From positions 5,521,184 to 5,585,183 of the forward strand of contig CM039133.1 in assembly GCA_022036555.1 (NCBI GenBank): a DNA stretch of 64,000 nt. Direction: 5' to 3'. The notes beneath the pieces were generated by a model, which saw only the letters and a program-made list of their open reading frames with translations, was not told the DNA's origin and searched no databases. A program made the translations under genes and the position numbers. Below are positions 12,455-22,976 of this stretch, in pieces. Source of the DNA: Microstegium vimineum (taxonomy: Eukaryota; Streptophyta; Magnoliopsida; Poales; Poaceae). Each line of letters starts with the position of its first letter. The first letter of the stretch is position 1.

Positions 12455-13368
12455 GCTGGTTTTGAGCACACGGTGGGAACTGAGTACGCTAAGGAAACTG
12501 ACCGTGCTGCTGGTTCTGACCACGGTTCCACTGATTGCTCGGACCCTGGTACCTTTGCTGGAAGTTCTGCGAGGGATTGGGACGCTGGCGGGTATTGCTT
12601 CCTGAAGCTAGTCCCTGAAGCCTCCTCTTCTTGGCTTCCATCTCCTTGCGCTTGTTATCAATAACAATAGCGCGATTCACGAGGGCTTGAAAGTTGGGGT
12701 AGAGATTGGACATGAGTTGCAACTGCAAAACCGTCATAAAGACCCTTCAGAAAGCGGCGCTGCTTGTCAGCGTCGTTGGCAACCTCATGCGGAGCGTATC
12801 GAGACAACTGAGCAAACTTGTCTCGGTATTCCGCCACTGTCATGGATCCTTGCCTCAGAGCTCGGAATTCCTCCTGCTTGAGCTCCACTATGCCTTCAGG
12901 AATATGGTACGACCTAAAACTGTCGGTGAACTCCTGTCATGACACCTCTGGTGCGTTGTTGGGACGTCCATACATGTACGAGTTCCACCAATCTTGAGCG
13001 GCACCCTGCAGTTGGCCAGAGGCGTAGAGCACCTTCTCTCGCTCATTGCATTGAGCGATATTCAACTGCTTCTCCACAGCTCTTAACTAGTCGTCCGCCT
13101 CCAGCGGTTCGGAAGCATGAGTGAACACCGGAGAACGACCCTTCATGAATTCTCCACGCTTGTCCCGTGGCTGGACAGGTGGTGGTGGAGGTGGTGGTGG
13201 GACAGGTTGATTCTGAAGGTGTTGCATCATGGTCTGCATCAGCTGAGTTTGCACTAACATGAATTGCTCCATGGTCGGTGGTACTGGTGGTGGTGGCGGT
13301 GGTGGTACTGGTGATGCTGGTGGTGCACCCCTACCACGGCCTCTTCCTCTACCACCTCGTGCGGCCAT
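12455..13368 (-). pseudogene. Chromovirus gag (broken)
   Basis: The minus-strand frame opens at ATG 13368 with an Arg-Gly-rich N-terminus (GRGRGRG) and two proline runs. It continues into the retrotransposon gag capsid region (WW motif, then SMTVAEYRDKFAQLSRYAP, KQRRFLKGLYDG). It should encode the structural capsid of virus-like particles. Breaks: a TAG after EADD near 13087, a TGA in the PEVS-QEF stretch near 12937, a one-base insertion after KGLYDG near 12735, and a further stop near 12490 before the zinc-knuckle frame. Four lesions in about 300 codons point to an old copy. Collinearity with 49900-50700 confirms the call. Confidence 0.85.
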
Positions 13369-14042
13369 CTGTTATCCAAAACATATAGTATGACCTTTAG
13401 ATTTATTGTTCATTGGAACGCACGAATGAGCATAACGTTTCTGAAATCTGAACCTTACAAGCGGTACTGTAAAACAGTCATATCTCACGTTCCAAAATTC
13501 AAACAAATGTGAAACTTACATGGTTGGAAATATTATAAAATTTTCTACAACTTTCATAATTCTCACTTTTTCAGATTCTGATGCGAAAATAGGTCAAAAC
13601 AACAATTTATCAAAACTGTTTCTGAGTTCCAGACTGCGCAGAAACCTCAACTTGTAACTGTCATAACTCCCAAACCAGAAGAGGTATGAACGTAATTCAA
13701 GATGCATTGGAAAGGTACTGAAGTCTAGTTGTCGCCATATAAATTTCATGATCATTGGACAAACCATCTTTGAGATACAACCGAAAGATTACTGACTGCT
13801 CCAGAAAACAGCAAGATAGAAAACAGGATAACCCACCCGCTAGCATTTTTATTTATATCAAACTTATATGTCTATAACTAAGGAACTTGTGGACAGACCC
13901 ACAATGTTCCAGCACTCATTACAAAACTCCAAATCACTCATAATCATAATAACAACCATATAAAGAAACCAAGTTCACAAGACACGACAAGACTCGACTC
14001 AACTCGCTACTAGCGTTTTATTACATCAAGGTGGTATTCATC
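13369..14042 (-). other. Chromovirus spacer between the extra ORF and gag
   Basis: AT-leaning sequence without a sustained frame on either strand. It lies inside the element between the stop of the 257-codon ORF and the gag start. I see no promoter or repeat in it. Confidence 0.6.
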
Positions 14043-14816
14043 CTATGGAAGGTAAACTGGGGGAAGCTTCTGATGGAACTTGGGCATATTCAGGCGTCCT
14101 CTGAGCTCATCATTCTCTGCACGGACTCTCTTGAGTAGCTTGCGCTGAACACCAAGCTCATCAGTCAGCACCTCGACCTGCTGTACCAGCTCATGAGAAA
14201 AGTCAATCATCACTTTGGTGACGTCGTCATAACCATCCTTTGCCTCGAACATGGACCATCCCTCACGGGTCTCGAAGGGAAGGTGCCGATACTTTTCCTC
14301 CATCATGCGGTTATGACGATGAGCACGAAGATCGAAGAGGGCCATGCGAGCTGCATCCTCCATACACTCCATCATGTTGGCACGGCTGACCTTAGGCTCG
14401 TAGACGGCCTCCACTTGCCACGACTGTGTGGCGTCCTTCCAGATGCAGACGTAGAGGGTACACTTCCAGAAGGAGGGGTCCTGGAAGTGCTTGTTCTCAT
14501 AGCACATGTACTTCACCTTGGTCTTCCAGTCAGAGTAGTGGGTCTCCAAAGTCTCCTTCAGCAAGCCATGGTAGAAGTCCTCATCGTCTCCCTCCTTGAA
14601 GTGGAAGTGCTTGGTCCATCCCAAGCGTTCATCACCAGCTTTGGAACCACCAGACGGAGTCTTGGAACGGCTGTCCTTGTCAGAGGGAGTCCTGGAACGG
14701 CTGTTCTCAGAGCTCTCTTCTTGGGGTTCTTCTTCTTCATCCTCGCGGGGTTCCACTGGCACGACCTTCGGCGGGGGACGAGTGGACTTGCGAGCAGTCT
14801 TCTTGTTACGGGCCAT
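14043..14816 (-). CDS. Extra 257-codon ORF upstream of gag in the chromovirus, function unknown
   Basis: An uninterrupted minus-strand frame from ATG 14816 to the stop at 14043, between the PBS and gag. The first 65 residues are Lys/Arg-, Pro- and then Glu/Ser-rich with repeated SRTPS-type motifs (low complexity, possibly phosphorylated or nuclear). Residues about 70-160 form a globular-looking block rich in Trp, Tyr and Cys (HFHFKEGDDEDFYHGLL, KVKYMCYENKHF). Residues about 205-240 have heptad-like leucines (VEVLTDELGVQRKLLKRV), suggesting a coiled coil. It is intact although neighbouring gag and pol are broken. No enzymatic motif is recognised. Some grass Ty3 elements carry an additional ORF before gag; whether this belongs to a named family cannot be told here. 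Its function is not known. Confidence 0.7.
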   Translation of the reverse strand: MARNKKTARKSTRPPPKVVPVEPREDEEEEPQEESSENSRSRTPSDKDSRSKTPSGGSKAGDERLGWTKHFHFKEGDDEDFYHGLLKETLETHYSDWKTKVKYMCYENKHFQDPSFWKCTLYVCIWKDATQSWQVEAVYEPKVSRANMMECMEDAARMALFDLRAHRHNRMMEEKYRHLPFETREGWSMFEAKDGYDDVTKVMIDFSHELVQQVEVLTDELGVQRKLLKRVRAENDELRGRLNMPKFHQKLPPVYLP

Positions 14817-14970
14817 CTATAGAAAAGCAAAGTTGAGAACTAAGTTAGATTCAAGATAATAAAAATTTTGAGATGAGTAATAGTTTTACAAATAATAACA
14901 AGGTATAAAAGCATGAAAAGAGCATTCCTAAGAACCAATTCTATCTAGGTTTGCGTCCTACAATCAACAC

Positions 14971-14983
14971 GGCTCTGATACCA
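14971..14983 (-). promoter_or_regulatory. Primer binding site, initiator-Met tRNA type
   Basis: On the minus strand TGGTATCAGAGCC lies three bases inside the 5' LTR. It is complementary to the 3' end of initiator methionyl-tRNA, the usual primer of plant Ty3 elements. It is part of the retrotransposon, not a tRNA gene. Confidence 0.85.
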
Positions 14984-14986
14984 ATC

Positions 14987-16489
14987 TGTCACACCCAGTT
15001 TTAAAGACAAAACGGGATGCAATAATCTTATGTGTGCCCAGAGATCAGTCACACACATAAGCCGACAAATTATCAAAATTGTATCATCACAAGTGTTTAA
15101 TACATAGCGAATGAGTATTTAAATAATGTCTATTACAAAACAGCGGAAATATATGATAACTCTCGCGGATCTCCATAGCACAGGGACGTCAACTGGTTGA
15201 CCCCAAACCTAGTAGTCCTCTGGATACTCCTCATAACTCTGATAATCTGGTACCCATCCGGGATTTTTATACAAGTATTGAAAAGAAAGAAACAAGCGTA
15301 AGTACTTTCGTACTCAACAACTATATATGGGGTTCATGAGGCTCAAAAAGTATGACACGGTTTACTGCAGTAAGCATTTTAATTTGTAACAAAACTTTAC
15401 AAGTGATAGATCAAAGTTATGCTTAAATTCCCATGTTAAATTTCATGATCAAGTAAACAACTAAACAAGTAACATAATTCCATGATAAATTGATTCATAA
15501 AGGTAAACATAAGTAACCAAAGAGTTCTGTGAGTTTTCCGGGCCGCTCGTGTCCGGGAGCACGGCTATCAAGATAGTTTTTAACACTCTGCAGAGTTTGT
15601 ACACTTTACTCATGAGTCGTGTTTGCCCAAAAGCCCCGGGATCATGACTCCCTTAACACTACTGAGGTGAGCGGGCAGGGAACACTATGAAGTCTTTCAA
15701 AGGTGTTCGAAGGGGCTCGGTGAGGACGGTAGGGCGTCGGGAGCGGCTTAAATAGCCCTGGTGCGCTCCACCGAGAAGGAAGGGGGGAAATCGACGCGGA
15801 TTTGGTCTCGGCCGCAAGGAAAGGGCGGCGGCCGGGAAAGGAAAGAGGAGGGGGAGGAAGAGAAAGGAAGGCGGCGGCGCTTGGCTTGCTCGTCACAGCG
15901 TCGTGTCGTTTATGGGAAGGGGAGGGAGATCTCCTTCTCCGTTTCGAGCTCGGCAGCGGGATCCACCAGCGCGGGGCGAACAGAGAAGGAAATGGGAGAA
16001 GAAGGAAAGAAGGGAGGGGGTCATTGACATGCGGGTCCGGCTTGTCAGCGGAGAGAGAAGACTGGCCGGTGGGGCTGGTCTGTCAGTGAGGGAGAGGGGG
16101 AGGCAGTGTGGGAGAGAGCTGGGTTGTCTCGGTTTGGGCCGGGATGAAGCCCAGTCGGGCAGGAAGAGAGAGGCCGGGCTGGGGGGAAGCACAGGCCTTG
16201 GACCAGATAGGGAAAAGGAGAGGAGAGAGAAGAGAGAAAATGTTTTCCAATTTTCGATTTTCAAACACATTTTCCAAAAGAGCTTTTGAATTCAAATTTG
16301 AACTTTGCAAACTCCAAGAAAACAAAGAAAAATGCATCAGCATGAATGCAACCACACTGTTTCTATTATGATGCTCAATTTTATTTTATGAAACCTTTAA
16401 TTAACTTCCCTATGTTTTTCATGCCCACACAAAAATGCAATTCAATTTACTTTGAATCTATTTAAAATGCAAAACTTTTGGGTGTTACA
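14987..16489 (-). repeat. 5' LTR of the chromovirus with a large internal deletion
   Basis: Its first 720 or so plus-strand bases are nearly identical to 4671-5390, and its last 780 match 8062-8850. The sequence jumps at about 15705 (tcaaaggtgttcgaagggg). The missing part, about 1.6 kb after excluding the nested solo LTR, lies between short similar stretches ttcaaaggggttcg and gtgtttgaagggg in the intact LTR. This suggests deletion by illegitimate recombination. The retained LTR end is TGTTACA at 16483-16489. Confidence 0.85.
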
Positions 16490-17202
16490 AAGGGATGCAC
16501 CAGCTTTACCCAGGCGCGTCTTTTGAACTCTTGGCACACCCTCTGGTCACTGTAGGCCTTCCTGAAAATGGAAGACATCTGAACATCATCACCTGCTGCT
16601 GTAGTACTTCCCCATACCGAGATAACCCAAAGATTATTATCTTTACAGGTGATCAAATTCTGAAGGTTGTCGGTGCTGCGCCACTTCCCCCCAGCGCGCC
16701 ACGTCTCTACTAAGTCGTTGAATGATGATGTGGGTGCGGCTGGTTGTACCTCCGTTACTGACGACGAGACATGCTTTGATCCTGAGTCGCTGTTGAGGTT
16801 GTAGCGGGCGTTCCTCTGGCTCACCTCCTCGACCCTCACCTTGAGCTGCTTGATCTCGTCAACGGCTTCGTCCAACGACAGCGGTGGCGCCACCCAAGAC
16901 GGCACCAGGCGCCACCACCATGTCTGTTTCTTGTCCAGATGGACGACAAACTCGACGGAGTCCTCGACGTCGAAGGCCAGCTCACGGAGCTGTCGCACCC
17001 AGGTGCGCACCACTTCATTCTGGGCTCGCTCCTTGTTGGCCAAGTTCAGAAAGGACTGCATCATCTGAAGCTCGCCTGTGATGAACACCAGGTCGTGCTG
17101 CACTGTCACCTTAAGCTTGGCGTCCTCCTCGATTGCGGCCTTCACCCTGCTCACCCTGCCCTCCACCGCCGTCTTGGTCAACCCTAGTGTGAACTCCGCC
17201 AT
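16490..17202 (-). pseudogene. CC-NLR first exon, 5' half: coiled-coil domain and degenerate P-loop
   Basis: The minus-strand frame starts at ATG 17202 (MAEFTLGLTKTAVEG), the typical start of grass CC-NLRs, with a TATA box 64 bp upstream. Residues 1 to about 120 form an Rx-type coiled-coil domain with an EDVID-like motif (LAFDVEDSVEF). A charged linker follows (VDEIKQLKVRVEEVSQRN). At about residue 195 the NBS begins (LWVISVWGS), but the P-loop is lost: GSTTAAGDD stands where GxxGxGKT is expected. The frame then reaches WVKLVHP and meets the chromovirus at the target duplication 16490-16494. Coiled-coil domains of such receptors mediate oligomerisation and cell-death signalling. With the canonical NBS at 1-483, the ancestral gene would have had two NBS regions in tandem, the first degenerate. 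The insertion makes it a pseudogene, though the pieces keep one frame. Confidence 0.85.
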
Positions 17203-17265
17203 TGTTGCCCTCTCGCTTTCTCCCTCTTGCTTCTTGTGTGTGCTTTCTGGTGGTAACTAGTGTAC

Positions 17266-17275
17266 CTATAATATA
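17266..17275 (-). promoter_or_regulatory. Probable TATA box of the NLR
   Basis: The minus strand reads TATATTATAG 64 bp upstream of the NLR start codon. The leader between (CA-rich, then GAGAGGGC) has no upstream ATG. The assignment rests on position and composition only. Confidence 0.5.
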
Positions 17276-18580
17276 GCAACGAAACGGGATATGATTGCCG
17301 GCTAAAGCTACAAAATATGTTGAGCACAATCAAATGAGATTATTGTAAATAATGCGGAGCAGTTGAGCAGGCAGGCGTCCCGGACATGTGAAGGGCCGCC
17401 CAGCGCCAGTACTAAAGTTATGCCCTAAACTAAATGTATCTATTATTCTACTCCCTCGGTCCTCAGATCTCTAAATCGATCAATGACGGAGCGACACATC
17501 TTTGCAGCCGGTAGCCATGTTGATTAAGCTTCACAGATGCATTTAGAAAACCTGCAATGGGTGAAAAGGTGGATGACAGTTGACGTTTCTCTTGTGCACC
17601 AGTGTGACAGTGACAAACACCAATGTTTGGCCCTCCTCTTGCCTGAAGTCTGTCAGACATCCATAGCATATCCCGAGAGGCGGACCAGGAGAAAAGTATG
17701 CATTCTGTAGGTGCCCAATTTTTTGAGATCAGAGTTTTAAAATCGGTGATGTTGTGACTACAAATTATGCTATACAATACGAGGACATCGTTGATTCACC
17801 GATAGTTGTGAGCTTCCACATGATTTTATCCTAGATTGATGCATTAGCTGGACAAAATCTATTATATGCACCAATGGTTGTGAGACACTACATTGATTTG
17901 TCCATGTGTCTCCTTAGTAGTGATGGCACTGGCAGCAACATTCCTACAGTTAACAGCCTCCTCAATCCTCAAAACATAAATTTCGTAGAGACGATCAAAC
18001 ATGAGAACACCCTATTCCCCTCTGTCCCCCTACATCACAGTCCTCCATCGTCATTTGCCACTAGCAATGCAAGGATCCACTGAGGCAGATGGAAACCGAG
18101 TACACTCGTCGTGAGACCTAGGAACACTCCTAGGCGCCTAGGAAATTGTTGTGCAATAACAAGGTTTATTATGCATGGAGCATAACACGATGTCCTTGTA
18201 TTTTTATGTTTGCAAATGTGACATGTCTATAAGAAAAATGTGTTACCTCATTAAACGTACAAGGTTATTGTGTGGTCCATACAGATGAATTTTTGTGTTT
18301 TTTTTGGAGGGGTCTGGATGGGCCATGAAATTTTGTGTTGCAAAACATAGTCAAACAAAACAAACAAAGGCATAGCACAAATTAAATCACTGATCGTATA
18401 ACAAAAGCATAGGCCAATGCAATCAACAAATTTATTTAGATCTTGTTTGCATTGCATATTTAGTTCCACTACATGTGTTGGAGTGGATTGTAGTGGAACT
18501 TAATTTAATTTTACTCTAATCCACTACAACACATGTGGTTTGATGCGCATCCATATTAAACTACCTTTCGATTGTTTCAG
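17276..18580. other. Intergenic region between NLR and ATP-citrate lyase pseudogene, with a fold-back
   Basis: No gene is recognised. The small ORFs are not supported by motifs. At 18464-18540 an imperfect fold-back pairs ccactacatgtgttggag with ctactacaacacatgtgg-like sequence, in the style of a small MITE remnant. No clean target duplication was found. Confidence 0.45.
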
Positions 18581-20453
18581 AGAGGTTGGGCAGCACCATC
18601 AGCTTCTCAGAGTGTGGAGGGATTGAGATCGAGGAGAACTGGGACAAGGTTAAGACGGTTTTTCTTCCTACTGAGAAGCCAATGACACCTGATTCATGCG
18701 CTCCATTGATTGCAACCCTTCCATTAGAGGTACTTGTTGCTTTCCTTCTTTGTTTTAACCTCAGTACCTCCATGTTATCTCATTTCTCACATTGGAGGTA
18801 CTCCTTTTGTTTGCTAATCAGGCACGTGGAAAAATTGGTGACTTCATTAAAGGAGTGTTTGCTGTCTTCCAAGGTACGACAGATTTGTTTTGGAAATGTT
18901 CATTTGCCAGATGTAGTGAACTAAAAATTGTACATGCCGCAACATTTCCTGATTTGCGATGTTGACAAGAATTCTGCTCCACCTGCAGACTTGGATTTCT
19001 CGTTTCTTGAGATGAATCCGTTCACCATGGTCAATGGGGAGCCATATCCTCTGGACATGAGAGGAGAACTAGATGACACAGCAGCTTTCAAGAACTTCAA
19101 GAAGTGAGTCAGATTTCCCAGGGATACCATTTCTTCATGTCATTGTTGGGTTTACTCTTACTGATCAATTGTGCAGGTGGGGAGGTATAGAATTCCCTCT
19201 ACCTTTTGGAAGAGTACTCAGCTCTACAGAAAGTTTCATCCATGAACTAGATGAGAAGTTATTGATCACAGGGCTATGTTTTTATCTTTCCTTTTCGTTT
19301 CTGAAATCTATCATCTATAAAATAATCAGTTTACATGAGAAATACTGTATCTGCACTATATTTTGTTCACTTGTGTCATTAATTTGCGAACCTTGTTATT
19401 TCAGACAAGTACCTCTCTGAAGTTCACAGTTTTGAACCCAAAAGGTCGTATCTGGTGGTGGTGCTAGTGTCATATATGCAAGTGTCATATATGCAGACAC
19501 AGTAAGCATCAATTTCTATCCTATTTTTATTTACACAGAAAGACGCCTGTTAAACTATCACCTATATTTAGCTGCCATGATGAAATTAATTCCCACCATG
19601 TACCAGGTTGGAGACTTGGGATACGCATCAGAGCTTGGAAACTATGCAGAGTACAGTGGTGCTCCTAATGAGGAGGAGGTTCTGAATTATGCTAGAGTTG
19701 TACTTGATGTAAGCAAATACTGTAACCTTGTCAATGCTGCTCTTAACTCCACCTTAGGACTATCTTCTGGTCGGGTCCATGTTAGGATCATCTGTTAACC
19801 GTACAATTAAATGCAGTGTGCAACTGCTGATCCTGATGGCCGCAAGAGAGCCCTTCTCATTGGAGGTGGCATAGCTAACTTCACTGATGTTGCTGCCACA
19901 TTCAATGGCATCATCCGCGCCTTAAGAGAGAAGGTATCTAAGACCACTCACTTTAGAATCCCCGCTGATGTTTGGTACCACTCATATCTGTTCACCTAAT
20001 TGATTCTTCATCAACCTCCACACAATACGCTTTCAGGAATCCAAGTTGAAGGCTTCAAGGATGCACATTTATGTTCGCCGAGGTGGTCCAAATTACCAAT
20101 CAGGACTGGCTAAAATGCGTAATCTTGGTGCAGAACTTGGCGTTCCAATTGAGGTACTGATCTAGTTGCCTGTAAGCATATTGGAAAATTTCCAGATGGA
20201 AACCCTTTAGCTCAGAAAAAGATGTGAAAAACCAATATTCAACCGTTTGTTGTTGGTAGTTGCAAATCATTGTCAGCAGTCCACATAAATGAGCTGATTG
20301 TGTTTTGAAAAAAAACCACCGCAGGTGTATGGGCCAGAAGAGACTATGACTGGAATCTGCAAACAAGCAATTGAATGCATCATGGCTGCAGCGCAATCAG
20401 AGTGTAGTCTGGGTAGTTTGGGATCTGCAAACACACAATTGAATGTGTCATGA
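18581..20453 (+). pseudogene. ACLA: ATP-citrate lyase alpha chain (ACLA), 5'-truncated pseudogene
   Basis: Nine plus-strand exon pieces give a protein collinear with plant ACLA, the subunit that with ACLB makes cytosolic acetyl-CoA from citrate, ATP and CoA. Exons: 18581-18729 (ISFSECGGIEIEENW), 18822-18873, 18989-19103 ([15 protein letters not shown]), 19177-19258, 19405-19501, 19607-19708, 19817-19933 (LLIGGGIANFTDVAATF), 20037-20153 (MHIYVRRGGPNY) and 20325-20453 (YGPEETMTGICKQA). Most junctions are clean GT-AG and keep phase. Breaks: the N-terminal exons are absent; the donor at 19258/19259 reads TT, not GT; in exon five the bases for TMVAG are missing and a 15-bp unit (agtgtcatatatgca) is tandemly doubled, causing a frameshift and a TAG; the normal end after MAAA is lost and the frame runs on to TGA at 20451. 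Identity is firm; it is not functional. Confidence 0.9.
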
Positions 20454-20645
20454 ACTCAGCATGAATGAGATGGATAGTAGTAGTTGCAGTAGTTCACCAC
20501 ACATGGTTGTTATCTTTTTGTTTCAGGTATGTTGTAGCGTGTTGTTTGAACGAAACCTTTATAGATCATTACTGCAAAGAAATTACTGTTGTGTTAAAAT
20601 AAACCCGAAGTCTAGTTTCGTGCGTTTTGGAAACACACATTGAAT
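20212..20645 (+). repeat. ACLA 3' block, copy 1 (last intron, last exon, 3' flank)
   Basis: This stretch reappears at 61923-62266. Shared sequence includes caatattcaaccgtttgttg, the A-run before the acceptor, gtgtatgggccagaag, agtagttcaccacacatgg and the final gtgcgttttgga block. Similarity stops at about 20645 downstream. The two blocks lie 41 kb apart in the same orientation. Confidence 0.85.
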
Positions 20646-21222
20646 TGCAATGCAATGAAGTGACCATCGCTTGCATTGATTTCTAAACTCGTAATGTTCT
20701 CTGTCAATTATTGGCACGTACACAGTTTAGTTCCACATACCCAGTTCAGTAGATACTCTGTATTTAAGATTGAACTTCTCGCAGAATGCTAAATTGAGGC
20801 CAGGTTTGGTTTTACCTTCTGGAAAGTGCTCGGACTGCCAAAAAAGTAGATATACTTGAAGCTGCTTTCTTTATCCAGAAGGCACTGCTTTTGTGTTGTA
20901 TAATTTTCACAGCACTTGGACCCTTTTTTTTAGCTTTTGCCTTTCTGCTTTTCGAAATGAGCTAAAATTTTCACAGCACTTTGGACCCTGTTTTAGCTTT
21001 TGCCTTTCTGCTTTTCCAAATGAGTGAAAATAGAGATGCTTAGCTAAACCAAACACACCTCTCTTACACTTTCATCCCTTCTTTTGTACACTTTCTTCCC
21101 CGTTTTATGTAAAAGGGTTAAACTGAAGATGCTATATTTGAATCTATGAGGATTAGAAGCTGACTCTCATCATTCTAAACTTGCACGGTGATATTAAATT
21201 CACCAACCACATTCACACATGG
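20646..21222. other. Non-coding stretch with a short tandem duplication and MITE-like ends
   Basis: No gene is seen. A unit of about 65 bp (ttttcacagcactt...tgcctttctgcttttc) occurs twice in tandem at about 20906-21020. The block is loosely bracketed by ggccaggtttggtttt (about 20800) and an inverted partner aaaccaaacacacc (about 21047), which suggests a decayed MITE. No target duplication could be fixed. Confidence 0.4.
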
Positions 21223-21728
21223 ACCAACTACTACAGGATAAGGCTAATGAGCTAGGGTGTTAACCCTCTTAAGGGCTCACGCTGTCGGCAACTCACCACA
21301 AATGCATCAGATGTTCAGAAGCAACCCTCGGTACTTGATATCCAGTCGACACACTACAGTAACATCATGTACTACATCTCTTTATTTCTTTCTATCATGC
21401 TTGAACTTTGCTTGATATTTTGGGTCTTCTATCATGCTTCTAAGGTCCTTGCTTGAGGTGTTTATCATCTAACCATTACATAGTCTTCGTCCAAGTCACG
21501 TTTGCACCCTATTGAACTATAAAATAAACACTTACAAACTTATTAGTCCAATTCGGTTATATTGATCATCAAACACTAAAATCCAAACTAAATGAACCAA
21601 TGGTCCATTTTTCTTATAGGTATTTTTGTCCAATAGATACTAAACTTCCAAGGTGGTACTAAACCACCACCACAAATCAAAACCACAGCCACAACCACAG
21701 CCATACATGCATAGACCAACTATTATAG

Positions 21729-22905
21729 TGTCACACCTAATTTCAAGGACGAAATAGGATGTATAAAATGGAGAAGCAAAGGATCCTAAAACGACCATTA
21801 CTACCTAGGCTTGCGTCCTACAGTCAACTCAAGCTTTGATACCAATTTGTCACACCCAATTTTAAGGACGAAATAGGATGCATAACATTATGTGTGCCCA
21901 GGAAGCAATCCACACATAAGTCCACAAATTACATAGTACCATCACAGAGTTTAATACATAGCGTACATATAGATCCATTACATAGGTAAATAAAGCAAAC
22001 GGAAGATACAACTAGCTCTCAAGGCTCCATCTCATAGGGAAGGTCAACTGGTTGACCAAGCCTAGAAATTTTCAAGATAGTCCTCATAGCCTCCTGCTTC
22101 TGTTACCCATCCGGGATTTTTTATCCAATTGATTGAAAAGTAAAACAAGTGTAAGTACTCTTCGTACTTAGCAAGCTAACATGGGGTTATGAAGCTCAAA
22201 AAGGTTGACACTGGCTTACTGCGTTTAGCACTTTTAGTTTGTCAAGGTTTTATTATTAAGTAACATCAAGTTATGCTTAAGCCCCAAATGATCCCACTTA
22301 TATCATTGTCAAAGTTAAGAGAAACATATACATCATCATTATAGTGGCAATAGGAACATACAGATTGATCAAGTTAAATATAATTAAACCGTCAGTTTTC
22401 CGGGCCGCTCGTAACCGTGAGCACGGCTGATATATCAGTTTTTAACACTCTGCAGAGGTTGTGCATCTTTACCCTGAGTCGTGATGCCCCGAATGCCCGG
22501 GTTAATTACTCCCATAAACACTGCCAAGGTGAGTGGGCGGGGTTCACTATGAAACCTTTCATAGTATCTCGTCTAACAAGATTAGGGCCACTAGGATTGG
22601 CAAGGGGCGATAGAGCCCCCCTTCCGAGTAGCATAAAGACCGCAACCTACGTTCAAACCCAGACAGAGGCCGCACTATAACCAGCTCGGCAAGAGCCTAA
22701 TGCGCCCTTTCGGGTAACCGCTAACGAGCTAGAAAAGAGCCTATTACTGAGTTAAAGCCAGAGCCATGTAGCTCTCACGGTTGCACTGTCAGTCCCAGCT
22801 TTTGCCAACAGTGAGTTGTTATAAAAGGTTATGTTTCCAATTGCCATAAACAGGTTCACCAATTCATTCCAAGCATTATAACAATTGGCAGGGATCATGT
22901 TTCAT
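21729..22905 (-). repeat. Truncated chromovirus: LTR with PBS remnant
   Basis: Minus-oriented remnant. A short LTR-end piece (tgtcacacctaatttcaagg, 21730) is followed by an internal segment that includes a PBS-like site (inverse of tttgataccaatt). From about 21849 comes an LTR that matches the reverse complement of the 26.5-30.0 kb LTR. Similarity is lost at about 22905, so the LTR is cut off after about 1.05 kb. All coding sequence has been deleted. Confidence 0.75.
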
Positions 22906-22976
22906 ACAGCAAGTCATCAATCTCTACAACTCCATATGATCTCAAATTCGATGCAAATTACTAAAACAACATTTCA

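Larger units (their letters stand above)
4671..16489 (-). mobile_element. Ty3 chromovirus (Tekay/Del-like) inserted in the NLR first exon
   Basis: A complete but decayed LTR retrotransposon on the minus strand. Both ends are TGTCACACCC...GGGTGTTACA on the plus strand. The flanks form a 5-bp target duplication with one mismatch (AAGCG at 4666-4670, AAGGG at 16490-16494). Order on the minus strand: 5' LTR, an initiator-Met-type PBS, an extra 257-codon ORF, gag, protease, RT, RNase H, integrase, chromodomain-like C-terminus, polypurine tract, 3' LTR. The gene order (integrase after RNase H) and C-terminal chromodomain place it in the chromoviruses; the Tekay/Del clade is an inference from overall look. 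Gag and pol contain several stops and frameshifts, so it is not autonomous. Confidence 0.9.

Noticed and set aside
14193..14822. 209-codon plus-strand ORF
   Set aside because: Antisense shadow of the 257-codon chromovirus ORF; no independent support.
14971..14983. tRNA gene signal
   Set aside because: Only the 13-base complement of the initiator-Met tRNA 3' end; it is the retrotransposon primer site.
17397..17465. Stowaway-like CTACTCCCTCGGTCC motif near 17450
   Set aside because: Only one end resembles the MITE terminus; no inverted partner or TA duplication found.
21224..21240. Confident left terminus of the decayed CACTA
   Set aside because: One extra base in the terminal motif and no matching 3-bp duplication; kept only as a tentative boundary.
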